64,000 nt of DNA from Massilia agri. Its GTDB lineage: Bacteria; Pseudomonadota; Gammaproteobacteria; Burkholderiales; Burkholderiaceae_D. The translations under genes were made by a program, and so were the position numbers. The notes beneath the pieces are model-generated. The model searched no databases. It was not told the DNA's origin and saw only the letters and a list, made by a program, of their open reading frames with translations. Positions 1 to 8,863 of the stretch are shown here, piece after piece; positions within the stretch are counted from its first letter, which is position 1; every line of letters starts with the position of its first letter. The DNA is taken from NCBI RefSeq assembly GCF_024753255.1, contig NZ_JANUHA010000018.1, positions 1 to 64,000 of the forward strand, in the 5' to 3' direction.

Positions 1-59
1 TTTGGACACGAGCCCGACCGTTGACCGCAATTACAGTCCAGCTTGTGTCCGTTTGTCAG

Positions 60-79
60 ACCTGACACCCAGGTTTTTT
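60..79 (+). terminator. Weak terminator-like hairpin at left edge
   Basis: A 5-bp stem (ACCTG/CAGGT) with a 5-nt loop is followed by six T on the plus strand. It could end a plus-strand gene lying left of the window. The same stretch also holds the inverted repeat TGTCAG/CTGACA (54-67) and GGACAC/GTGTCC (4-9 and 45-50), so positions 1-80 may instead be part of a structured dispersed repeat. The stem is short, so confidence is low. Confidence 0.3.
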
Positions 80-86
80 GCTTGCA

Positions 87-869
87 TTATTTCTTTGGGG
101 CGTGCTCGATGATGGCGCGGGCGATGCCGCGCAGGATGTTGACCTCTTCGGTCTCGAGCCCGGTTCGCGAGAACAGGCGCTTCAGGCGCGGCATCAGCTT
201 CTTCGGATTGTTCGCATTCAGGAAGCCGACCGCCACCAGCGCTTCCTCGAGGTGGGCGTACATGCCGTCGATCTGGGTCACGCTGGCCGCGTCGCCATGG
301 AAGCCCACGCCACGCTCGTCGACCGTGTCGCCGGCGGCCGCCATGCGCGCCTCGTAGGCCAGCACCTGGGCGGCCTGAGAGAGGTTCAGTGACGAGTAAT
401 CTGGATTGGCCGGGATGTTGATCAGGACGTTGCAGCCCTCGACGATCTCGTTCGGCAGGCCGACCCGCTCGTTGCCGAAAAGCAGGGCGGGCCACAGCTC
501 GCCCTGCGGCGGGCGCAACTCTCCCTGCCCCGCCACGTGGGTGCTGAAGGCGCGCGGCGTCCATACCGGTGGCGAGAATTCGCGCAGGCGGGCCGACACG
601 GCGGCTGCGAAATTGCAGCCGTCCAGGGCTTCCCCGATGGTGCCGACGATGCGCGCTTGTTCCAGCACGTCGCCGGCGCCGCTGGCGAAGGCGACGGCCT
701 CCGCATCGTGCAAAGGATCCTCGCAGCGGGGCGCCACCAGCACCAGGTCGGAAAATCCCATCGTCTTCATGGCGCGCGCCACCGAGCCGACATTGCCGGC
801 GCGGCTGGTCTCGACCAGCACAAAACGGAGCCTTTTGAAGAGAGATGTGTTGATTTCGGTCTGGTTCAT
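87..869 (-). CDS. trmJ: tRNA (cytidine/uridine-2'-O-)-methyltransferase TrmJ
   Basis: 260 residues, the usual size of TrmJ, a SPOUT-class enzyme that 2'-O-methylates position 32 of several tRNAs using S-adenosylmethionine. The N-terminal NVGSVARA motif (26-33) and the knot motifs FGNERVGLPNE (131-141) and IPANPDYSSLNLSQ (152-165) are intact; the second and third form the SAM-binding trefoil knot. Transcribed divergently from suhB across a gap of about 170 bp, an arrangement common in betaproteobacteria. Start is the ATG at 869, giving the expected N terminus just before the first beta strand. Cytoplasmic. Confidence 0.95.
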   Translation of the reverse strand: MNQTEINTSLFKRLRFVLVETSRAGNVGSVARAMKTMGFSDLVLVAPRCEDPLHDAEAVAFASGAGDVLEQARIVGTIGEALDGCNFAAAVSARLREFSPPVWTPRAFSTHVAGQGELRPPQGELWPALLFGNERVGLPNEIVEGCNVLINIPANPDYSSLNLSQAAQVLAYEARMAAAGDTVDERGVGFHGDAASVTQIDGMYAHLEEALVAVGFLNANNPKKLMPRLKRLFSRTGLETEEVNILRGIARAIIEHAPKK

Positions 870-1036
870 TTAAAATAGCGCCATCGCGCGGTGCGGGCGG
901 TTGAATTCCTGGAGGTGTAGGACCGGGATTTTAACGGGTTCGGCACCGCTTTGCTCTTTGTCATTCTCTATTCAGCAGACCGTTCACGGCGCATTGAAGG
1001 CGTGGTGGGCGTTCGCGTTTTTTCCACGGAAAGCTC

Positions 1037-1825
1037 ATGCACCCAATGCTCAACACGGCCGTCAAGGCCGCCCGCCGCGCCGCCACCGTCATCAACCGCG
1101 CGTCCTTCGATCTCGATCGCATCACCATTTCTGAAAAAAATCACAACGATTTCGTCACCGACGTCGACCAGGCGGCCGAAGCGGCCATCGTGGAAACCCT
1201 GCTGAAGGCCTACCCGGACCACGCCATCCTGGCGGAAGAAACCGGCGCGTCGAAGAACCTGAATGACGAGAGCGAGTTCGTGTGGATCATCGACCCGATC
1301 GACGGCACCACCAACTTCCTGCACGGCTACCCCAACTACTGCATCTCGATCGCCCTGCAACAGAAAGGCGTGATCACCAATGCCCTGGTCTACGACCCGG
1401 TCCGCAACGACCTGTTCACCGCCACCAAGGGCGCCGGCGCCTACCTGAACGACAAGCGCATCCGCGTGCGCAACCACGACCGCATCGGCAAGGCCCTGCT
1501 GTCGGCCGGCCACGGTCCGGACCCGCGCGCGCTGGCCGAATACCTGCGCATGTACGAAGTCGTCGCCTCGCGCTGCCACGGCGTGCGCAGCGCCGGCTCG
1601 GCCGCGCTGGAACTGGCCAACGTGGCCGCCGGCCGCATCGACGGCTTCTTCGAGAAGGGCCTGAAGGTCTGGGACATCGCGGCGGGCGCCCTGCTCGTCA
1701 CCGAGGCGGGCGGCATCGTCGGCGAGTTCAATGGCGAATCGGAATACCTGCACAAGGGCGACGTGATCGCCGCCGGCCCGAAGGTGTTCGGCGCCATGGT
1801 GCCGCTGCTGTCGCCGTTCGCTTGA
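1037..1825 (+). CDS. suhB: Inositol monophosphatase family protein SuhB
   Basis: 262 residues, full length for the Mg-dependent inositol monophosphatase family. Metal-site motifs are present: EE in ILAEETG (64-70), DPIDGTTNF (86-94) and the C-terminal WDIAAG near residue 212. In enteric bacteria SuhB also acts in rRNA transcription antitermination, so both a phosphatase and an RNA-polymerase accessory role are possible. Divergent from trmJ. The ATG at 1037 is the first in-frame start giving the family N terminus. Confidence 0.95.
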   Translation: MHPMLNTAVKAARRAATVINRASFDLDRITISEKNHNDFVTDVDQAAEAAIVETLLKAYPDHAILAEETGASKNLNDESEFVWIIDPIDGTTNFLHGYPNYCISIALQQKGVITNALVYDPVRNDLFTATKGAGAYLNDKRIRVRNHDRIGKALLSAGHGPDPRALAEYLRMYEVVASRCHGVRSAGSAALELANVAAGRIDGFFEKGLKVWDIAAGALLVTEAGGIVGEFNGESEYLHKGDVIAAGPKVFGAMVPLLSPFA

Positions 1826-1920
1826 GGTTCGATGCGGCGTTTTCGCGTAGAATAGCCACCGTGCTTACGGGCGTGCTATTCCGCGCCCGCCGTACCGGCT
1901 GGAAAGTCCCGGTCAGAAAC

Positions 1921-2094
1921 TTTCCATAGAGAAACAAACTCCTCTATAATCCCGGCTGGCCTGCCCGCATTCTTCGATGCGGGCGGCAGCGTCCGGCGTT
2001 CCCGCGACACCCATCGCGTCCCGCCTGCAATGACTAATCCGGTTTTCCTGGACTGCCGCCGCGTGGCGACGGCCCGCTTTTTTATAAAGAATCT
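1921..2094 (+). promoter_or_regulatory. rhlE promoter and structured leader
   Basis: A perfect TATAAT (1945-1950) sits 18 bp after TTTCCA (1921-1926), giving a plausible sigma-70 promoter and a leader of about 140 nt. The leader holds a strong hairpin CCCGCAT/ATGCGGG (1964-1970 with 1977-1983). A second stem (GCCGcCGC/GCGaCGGC, about 2057-2075) is followed by CCGC and six T, ending only about 10 nt before the ATG. The latter looks like an attenuator or a cold-sensitive structure. The -35 region lies inside the inverted repeat GGAAAGT/ACTTTCC (1901-1907, 1919-1925). The rest of 1826-1920 holds another inverted repeat, GAATAGC/GCTATTC (1850-1856, 1875-1881), and no gene. Confidence 0.5.
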
Positions 2095-3477
2095 ATGTCA
2101 TTTTCTACTCTCGGTTTGTCCGACGCGATCGTCCGCGCGGTGACTGAACAAGGCTATACCTCGCCGACGCCGATCCAGGCCCAGGCGATCCCGATGGTGC
2201 TGAACGGCGGCGACCTGCTGGCCGGCGCCCAGACCGGCACCGGCAAGACCGCCGGCTTCACCCTGCCGATCCTGCAGCTGCTCTCGACCGACAAGATCGG
2301 CGCCCAGCTCAAGAACAAGACCGCCCCGCGCGCCATTCGCGCCCTGGTCCTGACCCCGACCCGCGAACTGGCTGCCCAGGTCGAGGAGAGCGTGCGCCTG
2401 TACGGCAAGTACACCAACCTGAATTCGGCCGTCATCTTCGGCGGCGTCGGCATCAACCCGCAGATCAAGCTGCTCAAGCAGGGCGTCGACATCCTGGTCG
2501 CCACGCCTGGCCGCCTGCTCGACCACGCGGGCCAGGGCACCGTGGACCTCTCGAAGATCGAGATCCTGATCCTGGACGAAGCCGACCGCATGCTGGACAT
2601 GGGCTTCATCCACGACATCAAGAAGGTCCTGGCCCTGCTGCCGCCGAAGCGCCAGAACCTGCTGTTCTCGGCCACCTTCTCGGACGAGATCAAGGCCCTG
2701 GCCGACCGCCTGCTGAACAACCCGCAATCGATCGAAGTGGCGCGCCGCAACTCGACCGTGGAAGTGATCGCGCAAAAGATCCACCCGGTCGACCGCGACA
2801 AGAAGCACCCGATGCTGGCCCACCTGATCAAGGAAAACAACTGGCACCAGGTGCTGGTGTTCACCCGCACCAAGCACGGCGCCAACAAGCTGGTCGAACA
2901 GCTCGGCAAGGACGGCATCGGCGCGATGGCCATCCACGGCAACAAGAGCCAGTCGGCACGCACCAAGGCCCTGTCCGAGTTCAAGGACGGCAGCCTGCAG
3001 GTGCTGGTGGCAACCGACATCGCGGCGCGCGGCATCGACATCGACCAGCTGCCGCACGTGGTCAACTATGACCTGCCGAACGTGCCGGAAGACTATGTGC
3101 ACCGCATCGGCCGTACCGGCCGCGCCGGCGCGACCGGCGAAGCCGTGTCCCTGGTCTGCGTGGACGAACACCAGATGCTCAAGGACATCGAACGCCTGAT
3201 CAAGCAGACCCTGCCGCGTCACGTGATCCCGGGCTTCGAGCCGGACCTGAACGCCAAGGCGCAACCGATCCAGCTGCGCAGCGGCGCGCCGGGCCACGCC
3301 AACCGTGGCGGCGGCCGTCCTGGCGGCAACCGTGGCGGCAACGGCCAGCCGCGCAGTGCCGGCGCCGGCAACGGCCGCCCGGCCGGTGGTGGTGGCCGTC
3401 CCGCCAATGCCAACGGCGGCAGCCGCAACGGCAATGGCGGCGGTGGCCGCGGCCCGCGTACCGCGTCGCGGGGATAA
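2095..3477 (+). CDS. rhlE: DEAD-box ATP-dependent RNA helicase RhlE
   Basis: 460 residues. All DEAD-box motifs are visible in order: Q motif with TSPTPIQ (22-28), Walker A AQTGTGKT (45-52), [20 protein letters not shown] (about 161-164), SAT (about 192), and [10 protein letters not shown] (about 337-346). The tail after residue 395 is Gly/Asn/Arg rich, an RNA-binding tail typical of RhlE. The protein unwinds short RNA duplexes in ribosome assembly and RNA decay. Preceded by the long leader described above and followed by a strong terminator, so it appears monocistronic. Confidence 0.95.
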   Translation: MSFSTLGLSDAIVRAVTEQGYTSPTPIQAQAIPMVLNGGDLLAGAQTGTGKTAGFTLPILQLLSTDKIGAQLKNKTAPRAIRALVLTPTRELAAQVEESVRLYGKYTNLNSAVIFGGVGINPQIKLLKQGVDILVATPGRLLDHAGQGTVDLSKIEILILDEADRMLDMGFIHDIKKVLALLPPKRQNLLFSATFSDEIKALADRLLNNPQSIEVARRNSTVEVIAQKIHPVDRDKKHPMLAHLIKENNWHQVLVFTRTKHGANKLVEQLGKDGIGAMAIHGNKSQSARTKALSEFKDGSLQVLVATDIAARGIDIDQLPHVVNYDLPNVPEDYVHRIGRTGRAGATGEAVSLVCVDEHQMLKDIERLIKQTLPRHVIPGFEPDLNAKAQPIQLRSGAPGHANRGGGRPGGNRGGNGQPRSAGAGNGRPAGGGGRPANANGGSRNGNGGGGRGPRTASRG

Positions 3478-3514
3478 GCGCGGCAACTGAGCTGCCGCAG
3501 GGCTAGCTTCAGGA

Positions 3515-3556
3515 AAGCCAGTGTCGGACCGCGTTGTCCGCCACTGGCTTTTTTTC
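3515..3556 (+). terminator. Rho-independent terminator of rhlE
   Basis: The arms AAAGCCAGTG and CACTGGCTTT flank an inner CGGAC/GTCCG stem and run into TTTTTTT. It lies 38 bp after the rhlE stop and before the marR promoter. Confidence 0.9.
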
Positions 3557-3570
3557 ACCCAAAAGTGATA

Positions 3571-3639
3571 CTTGAGCACTCAAGCACTTACCAAGGGTCG
3601 ATATTCATCCTATATTTGAGTAATCAACTATTTCTCAAG
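3571..3639 (+). promoter_or_regulatory. Candidate MarR operator and promoter region
   Basis: A perfect palindrome CTTGAG-CA-CTCAAG (3571-3584) is followed by a second, wider pair of the same half-sites, TTGAG (3616-3620) and CTCAA (3634-3638). TATATT at 3611-3616 could be a -10 element. The repeated half-site just upstream of a MarR gene suggests autorepression; this is inference from position and symmetry. Confidence 0.55.
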
Positions 3640-3654
3640 TATGGAGGAACCGCC

Positions 3655-4137
3655 ATGAGCGACGTAAACGACATGAACGACATGAACGGCAGTACCCAGC
3701 AAGCCCCCTTCGACAGCCCGACCAGCGAATTCTGCCTGCGCATGGCGCGCGCCTGGGCGGCCCTGTCGCGGCGCCTGGACAGCGCCCTCGGCGGCCACCA
3801 CGGCATCAGTTTCGCCGACTACCAGTTACTGCTGAGCCTGCAACGCGCGCCGGGCGGCAAGCTGCGCCGGGTCGACCTGGCCGAGAAGCTCGGCCTCACC
3901 GCTTCCGGCGTGACCCGCTCGCTGCTGCCGCTGGAAAAGATCGGCCTGGTGGCGCGCCAGAGCGATCCGCGCGACGCCCGCGTCGGCTACGCCATCATCA
4001 CCCCGACGGGCAGCGAGCTGGTCACGAACGCCAGCGTGGTGGTGCACAACGTCAGCCGCATGCTGCTGGGCGCGCCTTCGCGCGAGCAGGTCGAGTCGAC
4101 CTCGACCCTGCTGGCCCAGCTCGCCGGCGGCCAGTAA
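3655..4137 (+). CDS. MarR-family transcriptional regulator
   Basis: 160 residues. A winged helix-turn-helix of MarR type covers the middle: the segment around LRRVDLAEKLGLTASGVTR (recognition helix) is followed by the wing with SDPRDARVGYAI. The ATG at 3655 is chosen because of GGAGG at 3643-3647; a longer in-frame start at 3565 would run through the operator-like palindromes. It lies 26 bp before an MFS transporter, the classical layout of a repressor with the exporter it controls. The inducer cannot be read from the sequence. Confidence 0.88.
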   Translation: MSDVNDMNDMNGSTQQAPFDSPTSEFCLRMARAWAALSRRLDSALGGHHGISFADYQLLLSLQRAPGGKLRRVDLAEKLGLTASGVTRSLLPLEKIGLVARQSDPRDARVGYAIITPTGSELVTNASVVVHNVSRMLLGAPSREQVESTSTLLAQLAGGQ

Positions 4138-4163
4138 TTCGTCCAACGAACAGGCAACAGAAC

Positions 4164-5465
4164 ATGAGCGAGAAACAGGCGCTGCGGCGCGACCCCAATT
4201 TCACCTGGCTGATGAGCGGCGGCGTCATCTCCGCCCTGGGCGACCAGTTCACCATGATCGCCCTGCCCTGGCTGGTCCTGCAGCTCACCAAGGACCCGCT
4301 GGCCCTGGGCGTGATGGTAGCGGCGATGGGCGTGCCGCGCGCCATCCTGATCCTGTTCGGCGGCGCCCTGGTCGACCGCTACTCGCCGAAAAGCGTCCTG
4401 ATGCTGACCAAGCACGCCAACACGGTGCTGCTGGCCATCCTGGCCGCCCTCGTGCTGCTGGACGCCGCCACCCTGCCCCTGGTCGCCGCGCTGGGCTTCG
4501 GCATGAGCGTGGCGTCCGCCTTCAGCATCCCGGCCGGCACCTCGATGCTGCCGCACACGGTCGCGCCCCAGCACCTGCCGGCCGCGAACGCGGCGATGAT
4601 GGGCATGCGCCAGTTGACCATGCTGGGCGGACCGCTGCTGGCCGGCCTGCTGTTCGTGCTGGCCGGCGACGGCAGCAAGGGGCAAGGCGATGCGCGCGGC
4701 CTGGGCCTGGCCTTTGCCATCGACGCCCTCAGCTACATCGTCTCGGCCTGGACCCTGGCCAAGGTCAAGCCGCTGGTCCGGCCCGCCGCCGGGGAAGCGA
4801 AGAAGGAATCCGTATTCCGCTCGGTCGGCGCCGGTCTCGCCACCGTGTGGCGCGACCGCACCCTGCGCACCGCTTTCTTCTACTGGGGCCTGTGCGCCTG
4901 CGTGGTCGGCGGCCTGATGCAGGTCGCCCTGCCCCTGCTGGCCAGCGAACGCCTGCACGGCGCCTCGGCACTCGCCGTCCTGATGGCCGCGCATGGCGCC
5001 GGCATCCTGGCCGGCATGGCGCTGTCCGGCGTCATGGGCAAGCGCCGCATCGTCAACCTCGGCATCACCCTGCTGGTCGTGGACGGCGTGTCGGGCCTGC
5101 TCCTGATCCCGATGGGCCTGGTCACGCAAAGCTGGCAGGGCATGCTCCTGATCGCTGCGATCGGCGTGCTCGGCGGCTTTATCCAGGTGGCCGTGTTCAC
5201 CTGGCTCCAGCAGCGCGTGCCGCCTTCGATGCTGGGCCGCATGATGGGCATCTTCATGTTCGTCTTCATGGGCCTGGCGCCGCTGGCGGCAGCCGGGGCC
5301 GGCTCGCTCGCCAGCCTGATGAGCCTGGCGACACTGTTCGCCGGCGCCGGCGTCTTCCTGGTGGCGGCCGCCCTGCTGGCCTGGCTGTTCACGCCGATGT
5401 CGTCCCTGGCCGACGCCGCCCTGCCGGCCGCCAGGCCCGCGGCTGCGGAGACGGATGCGGCGTGA
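4164..5465 (+). CDS. MFS transporter
   Basis: 433 residues with about 12 hydrophobic segments. The N-terminal part resembles the MFS_3/enterobactin-exporter group (NFTWLMSGGVISALGDQFTMIALPW, shortened here to its start NFTWLMSGG). A cytoplasmic loop between TM2 and TM3 has the expected charged residues (GGALVDRYSPK). The gene directly follows the MarR gene and probably forms an operon with it, pointing to drug or metabolite efflux in the inner membrane. The substrate is unknown. Confidence 0.85.
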   Translation: MSEKQALRRDPNFTWLMSGGVISALGDQFTMIALPWLVLQLTKDPLALGVMVAAMGVPRAILILFGGALVDRYSPKSVLMLTKHANTVLLAILAALVLLDAATLPLVAALGFGMSVASAFSIPAGTSMLPHTVAPQHLPAANAAMMGMRQLTMLGGPLLAGLLFVLAGDGSKGQGDARGLGLAFAIDALSYIVSAWTLAKVKPLVRPAAGEAKKESVFRSVGAGLATVWRDRTLRTAFFYWGLCACVVGGLMQVALPLLASERLHGASALAVLMAAHGAGILAGMALSGVMGKRRIVNLGITLLVVDGVSGLLLIPMGLVTQSWQGMLLIAAIGVLGGFIQVAVFTWLQQRVPPSMLGRMMGIFMFVFMGLAPLAAAGAGSLASLMSLATLFAGAGVFLVAAALLAWLFTPMSSLADAALPAARPAAAETDAA

Positions 5466-5516
5466 GTCGATGCGGGATCGGTTACGATCGCAGGATCGCC
5501 ACCGATCCTGCCCAGC

Positions 5517-6326
5517 ATGCCCAACTTCGCCGCCAACCTGAGCCTGCTCTTCACCGAGCTCGACTTCCTCGACCGCTTCGCTTGCGCCCGCAAGGCCGGC
5601 TTCGATGCGGTCGAGTTCCTCTTCCCCTACGCCTTCGAGCCGCGCCAGATCGCCGCCCGCCTGCAGCGTTACGACCTTGAACTCGCGCTGTTCAACCTGC
5701 CGGCCGGCGACTGGGCCGCGGGCGAGCGCGGCATCGCCTGCGATCCGCGCCGCACGGGCGAATTCCGCGAAGGCGTGCAGCTCGCCATCGACTACGCGCT
5801 CGAGCTGGGCGTGCCGCGCCTGCACTGCCTGGCCGGCCGCCGTCCGCCACGGGTCGGCGTGGAGCGCGCCCATGCGACCTATGTCGAGAACCTGCGCCAC
5901 GCCGCCGCGGAATGCCGCGCCCATGGGCTCGAACTGCTGATCGAGCCGATCAACGACCGCGATATCCCCGGCTACTTCCTCACAGGGACAGGCCAGGCCG
6001 CCGCCGTCATCGCCGAATGCGGCGCCGACAACCTCTTCCTGCAATACGACATCTACCACATGCAGCGCATGGAGGGAGAGCTGGCCGGCACGATCCGCCA
6101 GTACCTGCCCCTGATCCGCCACATCCAGCTGGCCGACGTGCCGGGGCGCCACCAGCCGGGCACGGGCGAGATCAACTTTCCCTACCTGTTCCGGCTGCTG
6201 GATGAGCTCGGCTACCAGGGGCGGGTCGGCTGCGAGTACGTACCCGAAGGCGCCACGGTCGAATCCTTCGCCTGGCTGGAGGAAGAACGCGCACGAAGCC
6301 ATGCGCGAGGCATAGACAGTAACTAG
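5517..6326 (+). CDS. hyi: Hydroxypyruvate isomerase-like TIM-barrel protein
   Basis: 269 residues, the length of the Hyi/OtnI family (xylose-isomerase-like TIM barrel). Family features are NLSLLFTELDFLDRF at the N terminus, the acid in LLIEPINDRDIPGYF (about 141-155) and the second catalytic Glu in CEYVPEG (about 239-245). The enzymes interconvert hydroxypyruvate and tartronate semialdehyde, or 2-oxo-tetronate sugars in the OtnI branch. No glyoxylate carboligase or tartronate-semialdehyde reductase is next to it, so the exact substrate stays open. Confidence 0.85.
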   Translation: MPNFAANLSLLFTELDFLDRFACARKAGFDAVEFLFPYAFEPRQIAARLQRYDLELALFNLPAGDWAAGERGIACDPRRTGEFREGVQLAIDYALELGVPRLHCLAGRRPPRVGVERAHATYVENLRHAAAECRAHGLELLIEPINDRDIPGYFLTGTGQAAAVIAECGADNLFLQYDIYHMQRMEGELAGTIRQYLPLIRHIQLADVPGRHQPGTGEINFPYLFRLLDELGYQGRVGCEYVPEGATVESFAWLEEERARSHARGIDSN

Positions 6327-6369
6327 CCATTCAGGCAACATCGATGCTTTCCCCTAGCGAGGAGCTGCG

Positions 6370-6735
6370 ATGATCCAGGGTTTGCGTACCGTCATCTACC
6401 CCGTCACCAAGCTGGCCGAGGCCTCCGCCTGGTATGAGCGCGTGCTCGAGCGGGCGCCCTATTTCAGCGAAGCCTTCTATGTCGGCTTCGAAGTCGGCGG
6501 CTTCGAACTCGGCCTGATCCCGGACGGACAGCCCGGCAGCAACGGCGCCACCGCCTACTGGGGCGTGGCGGACGCCGATGCCGAACTGGCGCGCCTGCTC
6601 GAACTGGGCGCCAGGCTGGACCAGGCGGTCGAGGACGTCGGCGGCGGCATCCGCGTGGCCACGGTGCGCGATCCGGACGGCAATGTATTCGGCGTGATCG
6701 AGAATCCGCATTTCGACCGCAACAAAGTCGCTTGA
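6370..6735 (+). CDS. VOC (glyoxalase/bleomycin-resistance) family protein
   Basis: 121 residues, one VOC module made of two beta-alpha-beta-beta-beta units. Recognisable segments are the N-terminal YPVTKLAEASAWYERVLE and the C-terminal VRDPDGNVFGVIENP with the usual Glu ligand. GAGGAG precedes the ATG. It may be a small metalloenzyme or binding protein; the substrate cannot be assigned. The following gene starts 5 bp after its stop, so they are probably co-transcribed. Confidence 0.82.
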   Translation: MIQGLRTVIYPVTKLAEASAWYERVLERAPYFSEAFYVGFEVGGFELGLIPDGQPGSNGATAYWGVADADAELARLLELGARLDQAVEDVGGGIRVATVRDPDGNVFGVIENPHFDRNKVA

Positions 6736-6740
6736 CCCCA

Positions 6741-7271
6741 ATGACCGATCAAGCAAGGGTGGCGATTCTTGCCAGAGAAGCGTTCGACCAGTGGCAGGCC
6801 GGCCGGCACGAGCAGGCCCGGCTGCTATATGAAGAGGCCCTTTCTCTGGCCGACCCACAACACTTTGCTCTGGCGCAGTACCATGGCCAGTATGCCGGCG
6901 TACTGAATGCGCTCGGACGACACGAACAGGCATGCGCTGCGCTGGAAACTGCATTGAAGACTGAAATCGCGCAGGGCTATGCAGAAGGCTCGCCGCCCGT
7001 GATCGTTGCACGCTACTTTCTCGCCGATCAGCTGCTTCGGCTCGGCCACAAGGAAGCCGCACTCGGCACCCTGGCGCCCTCGATCCTGCATGCGCCAACC
7101 AGTTGGCTGACACGCTTCGAAGAGGCTTGCATCCTCCAGGCATTGGATCGCAGGGTCGAAGCCAGGCAGGCTGCCGCATTGGCGATCGCTCACGCGCCCG
7201 GCCCGGAAAAGGCCGAGGAACTCAGGCAGCGCCTCAAGGAGATCCTGGGCGGTTCCGATTCCGAAGAGTGA
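6741..7271 (+). CDS. TPR-like repeat protein
   Basis: 176 residues, alpha-helical. Helical pairs resembling tetratricopeptide repeats can be seen (FDQWQAGRHEQARLLYEEAL, AQYHGQYAGVLNALGRHEQA, LADQLLRLGHKEAALGTL). The ATG at 6741 is preferred to an upstream TTG at 6732 that overlaps the VOC stop. Codon use looks less G+C biased than in the neighbours by eye, perhaps a more recent acquisition. Probably a cytoplasmic protein-interaction scaffold; no specific function. Confidence 0.7.
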   Translation: MTDQARVAILAREAFDQWQAGRHEQARLLYEEALSLADPQHFALAQYHGQYAGVLNALGRHEQACAALETALKTEIAQGYAEGSPPVIVARYFLADQLLRLGHKEAALGTLAPSILHAPTSWLTRFEEACILQALDRRVEARQAAALAIAHAPGPEKAEELRQRLKEILGGSDSEE

Positions 7272-7368
7272 TAGTGGCGACACCGCCATTGACCGTCAGC
7301 AAAACTTTCTTCCACGGAGTTTGAAACAATGGGACCTTTCGGGCCGTACCGCGGCCAGGAGGGAGCCC

Positions 7369-8238
7369 ATGCTGCGACATTTTGCCACCCGTCTGTTCCC
7401 CCGCCTGATGCTCACGGGCGCCCTGCTGCTCTCCGGCTGCGCCACGACGAATACCGGCCAGGTCAGCCTGCAGGAGGTGCGGGAATTCGCCGATGCCTCC
7501 GCCCGCCTGGGCGGCTATGCCGAACTGGCGCGCCGCTACCGCGACACCTACGAGCGCGAGCAGCCCTATCTGTCGCCGGCGGCCGACAAGCTGGCCAAGG
7601 AGAACGACGCCAAGCGCCGCGCCGTCTTCGAGGATTTCGTCGCCATCCAAAAAACCCTGGTGCTCTACATGCAGACGCTCAGCCTGCTGGCCGGCGACAC
7701 CCGCTATGACCTGTCGGCCCGCATCGACGACCTGGGCAATGGCCTGAAGGCGAATACCGAGTCGGGCCTGCAACAGCGCCACATCACGGCCTATACCGGC
7801 ATGACGCGCCTGCTCACGCGGGTGATTGCCTCGGGCTACCAGAACCGCAGCGTCGAGACCATGGTGCGCGACGGCGACGCCGACGTGCAGGTCCTGCTGG
7901 ACGCCATGATCCAGCTCACCCGGCTCTACTACAAGACCAACGAGAATGAGAAGAAGACGATCCTCGGCATTTTCGATGTCGAGATTCCGTTTTCGACCCG
8001 CAATTCGGACCGCATGCTGGTGACGCTCGCCAAGGTGCACTACATGAACAAGGCCACCGAATACAAGCTCATCGACCGCCGCTACGAGCTGGCCCTGCAG
8101 GGCCTGACCAAGGTCGCGCTGGGGCACCAGAAGATGCGCGAGAACCTCGGCAAGCTGTCCAGCGATGAAGTGCGGCGCCTGCTGACCAACTACGGCCGCG
8201 ACCTGCGCACGATCCGCGACGGGCTGTCCGGCGAATGA
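7369..8238 (+). CDS. Lipoprotein of unknown function
   Basis: 289 residues. The N terminus has basic residues, a hydrophobic stretch and the lipobox LLSGC, so it is a likely lipoprotein. The start at 7369 follows a strong AGGAGGGAG; a TTG at 7321 would spoil the signal peptide. The remainder is helical and charged, with no domain I recognise. It overlaps the region of the next gene's ribosome site (12 bp to its start), suggesting an operon pair at the cell envelope. Confidence 0.75.
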   Translation: MLRHFATRLFPRLMLTGALLLSGCATTNTGQVSLQEVREFADASARLGGYAELARRYRDTYEREQPYLSPAADKLAKENDAKRRAVFEDFVAIQKTLVLYMQTLSLLAGDTRYDLSARIDDLGNGLKANTESGLQQRHITAYTGMTRLLTRVIASGYQNRSVETMVRDGDADVQVLLDAMIQLTRLYYKTNENEKKTILGIFDVEIPFSTRNSDRMLVTLAKVHYMNKATEYKLIDRRYELALQGLTKVALGHQKMRENLGKLSSDEVRRLLTNYGRDLRTIRDGLSGE

Positions 8239-8249
8239 CAGGAGAGCAC

Positions 8250-8795
8250 ATGGCAAGCACCTCGACCCGCAAAGGCGCCGTTCCGGCTCCGGCAAGCGCC
8301 GCCAAAGAGACCCCGGCCGCGGAAGGCGCCGTCCCGGGCGGCCTGTCGACCACGGACCAGATCGTCGAACTCGCCGACCAGCTCTCGGCCTGCGCCGACC
8401 AGATCCACGAACGCGTGATGAGCGAAATCCGCTCCTATGGCGGCAAGCCGGTGCCGGACAAGGTCCAGGCCACGGCGCGCGCCTTGCTGGAAGACGAAGT
8501 CCTGCTGCGCCAGCGCGCCAACGGCCTCTACGCCGACGCCGCCACCTTCATCGTCAAGGCGCTCGGCAAGCCGCAGGCGCACCTGGTCAAGCTGACAGCC
8601 GACGCGGCCGAGAAGATCCGCCGCATCGGCGTCATCGGGGAAGTCACGGGGCTGGTGGCGGGGCTGATCGGCCTGGCGGGCGCCGCCGCGACCGGCCAGG
8701 CGGTGCCGGTGCTGATGGCGCTCGAGAAGGTGCACAAGCAGGTGAAGGCGATCGAGGCGCTGGCGCCGAAGCCCTCGGCAGCGGCAAAAACGTAG
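8250..8795 (+). CDS. Hypothetical protein with C-terminal hydrophobic helix
   Basis: 181 residues. An Ala/Pro-rich N terminus (1-35) is followed by helices and one hydrophobic segment near residues 130-155 (VTGLVAGLIGLAGAAATG). The ATG at 8250 follows GGAG (8241-8244); an upstream ATG at 8235 overlaps the preceding stop. Probably co-transcribed with the lipoprotein gene and likely its membrane partner. Its TAG stop (8793-8795) lies in the GTAG tip of a dispersed repeat. No known family recognised. Confidence 0.65.
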   Translation: MASTSTRKGAVPAPASAAKETPAAEGAVPGGLSTTDQIVELADQLSACADQIHERVMSEIRSYGGKPVPDKVQATARALLEDEVLLRQRANGLYADAATFIVKALGKPQAHLVKLTADAAEKIRRIGVIGEVTGLVAGLIGLAGAAATGQAVPVLMALEKVHKQVKAIEALAPKPSAAAKT

Positions 8796-8853
8796 GGTGG
8801 GCGGCTCTACCGGGCGACCCAAATGAACGCTGGAAGAAACGCCGCCCACCCTA
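8792..8853. repeat. Dispersed palindromic repeat, copy 1 (short form)
   Basis: Outer arms GTAGGGTGGGCGGC and GCCGCCCACCCTA are complementary and flank a short centre. It lies between two convergent genes (8795 plus, 8864 minus) and could act as a terminator for both. The left GTAG contains the stop codon of the plus-strand gene. It lacks the inner GCGCGTTCAAC arms seen in the longer copies. Confidence 0.8.
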
Positions 8854-8863
8854 TAAAAATCGG

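Noticed and set aside
1-86. A gene fragment at the left edge
   Set aside because: No supported frame; only inverted repeats and a weak terminator-like stem.
2098-3579. 493-codon frame antisense to rhlE
   Set aside because: High-GC shadow frame of a clear helicase gene; no family similarity, start or ribosome site.
3987-6341. 784-codon minus-strand frame across the MFS and isomerase genes
   Set aside because: Low-complexity His/Gln/Gly-rich shadow of well-supported plus-strand genes.
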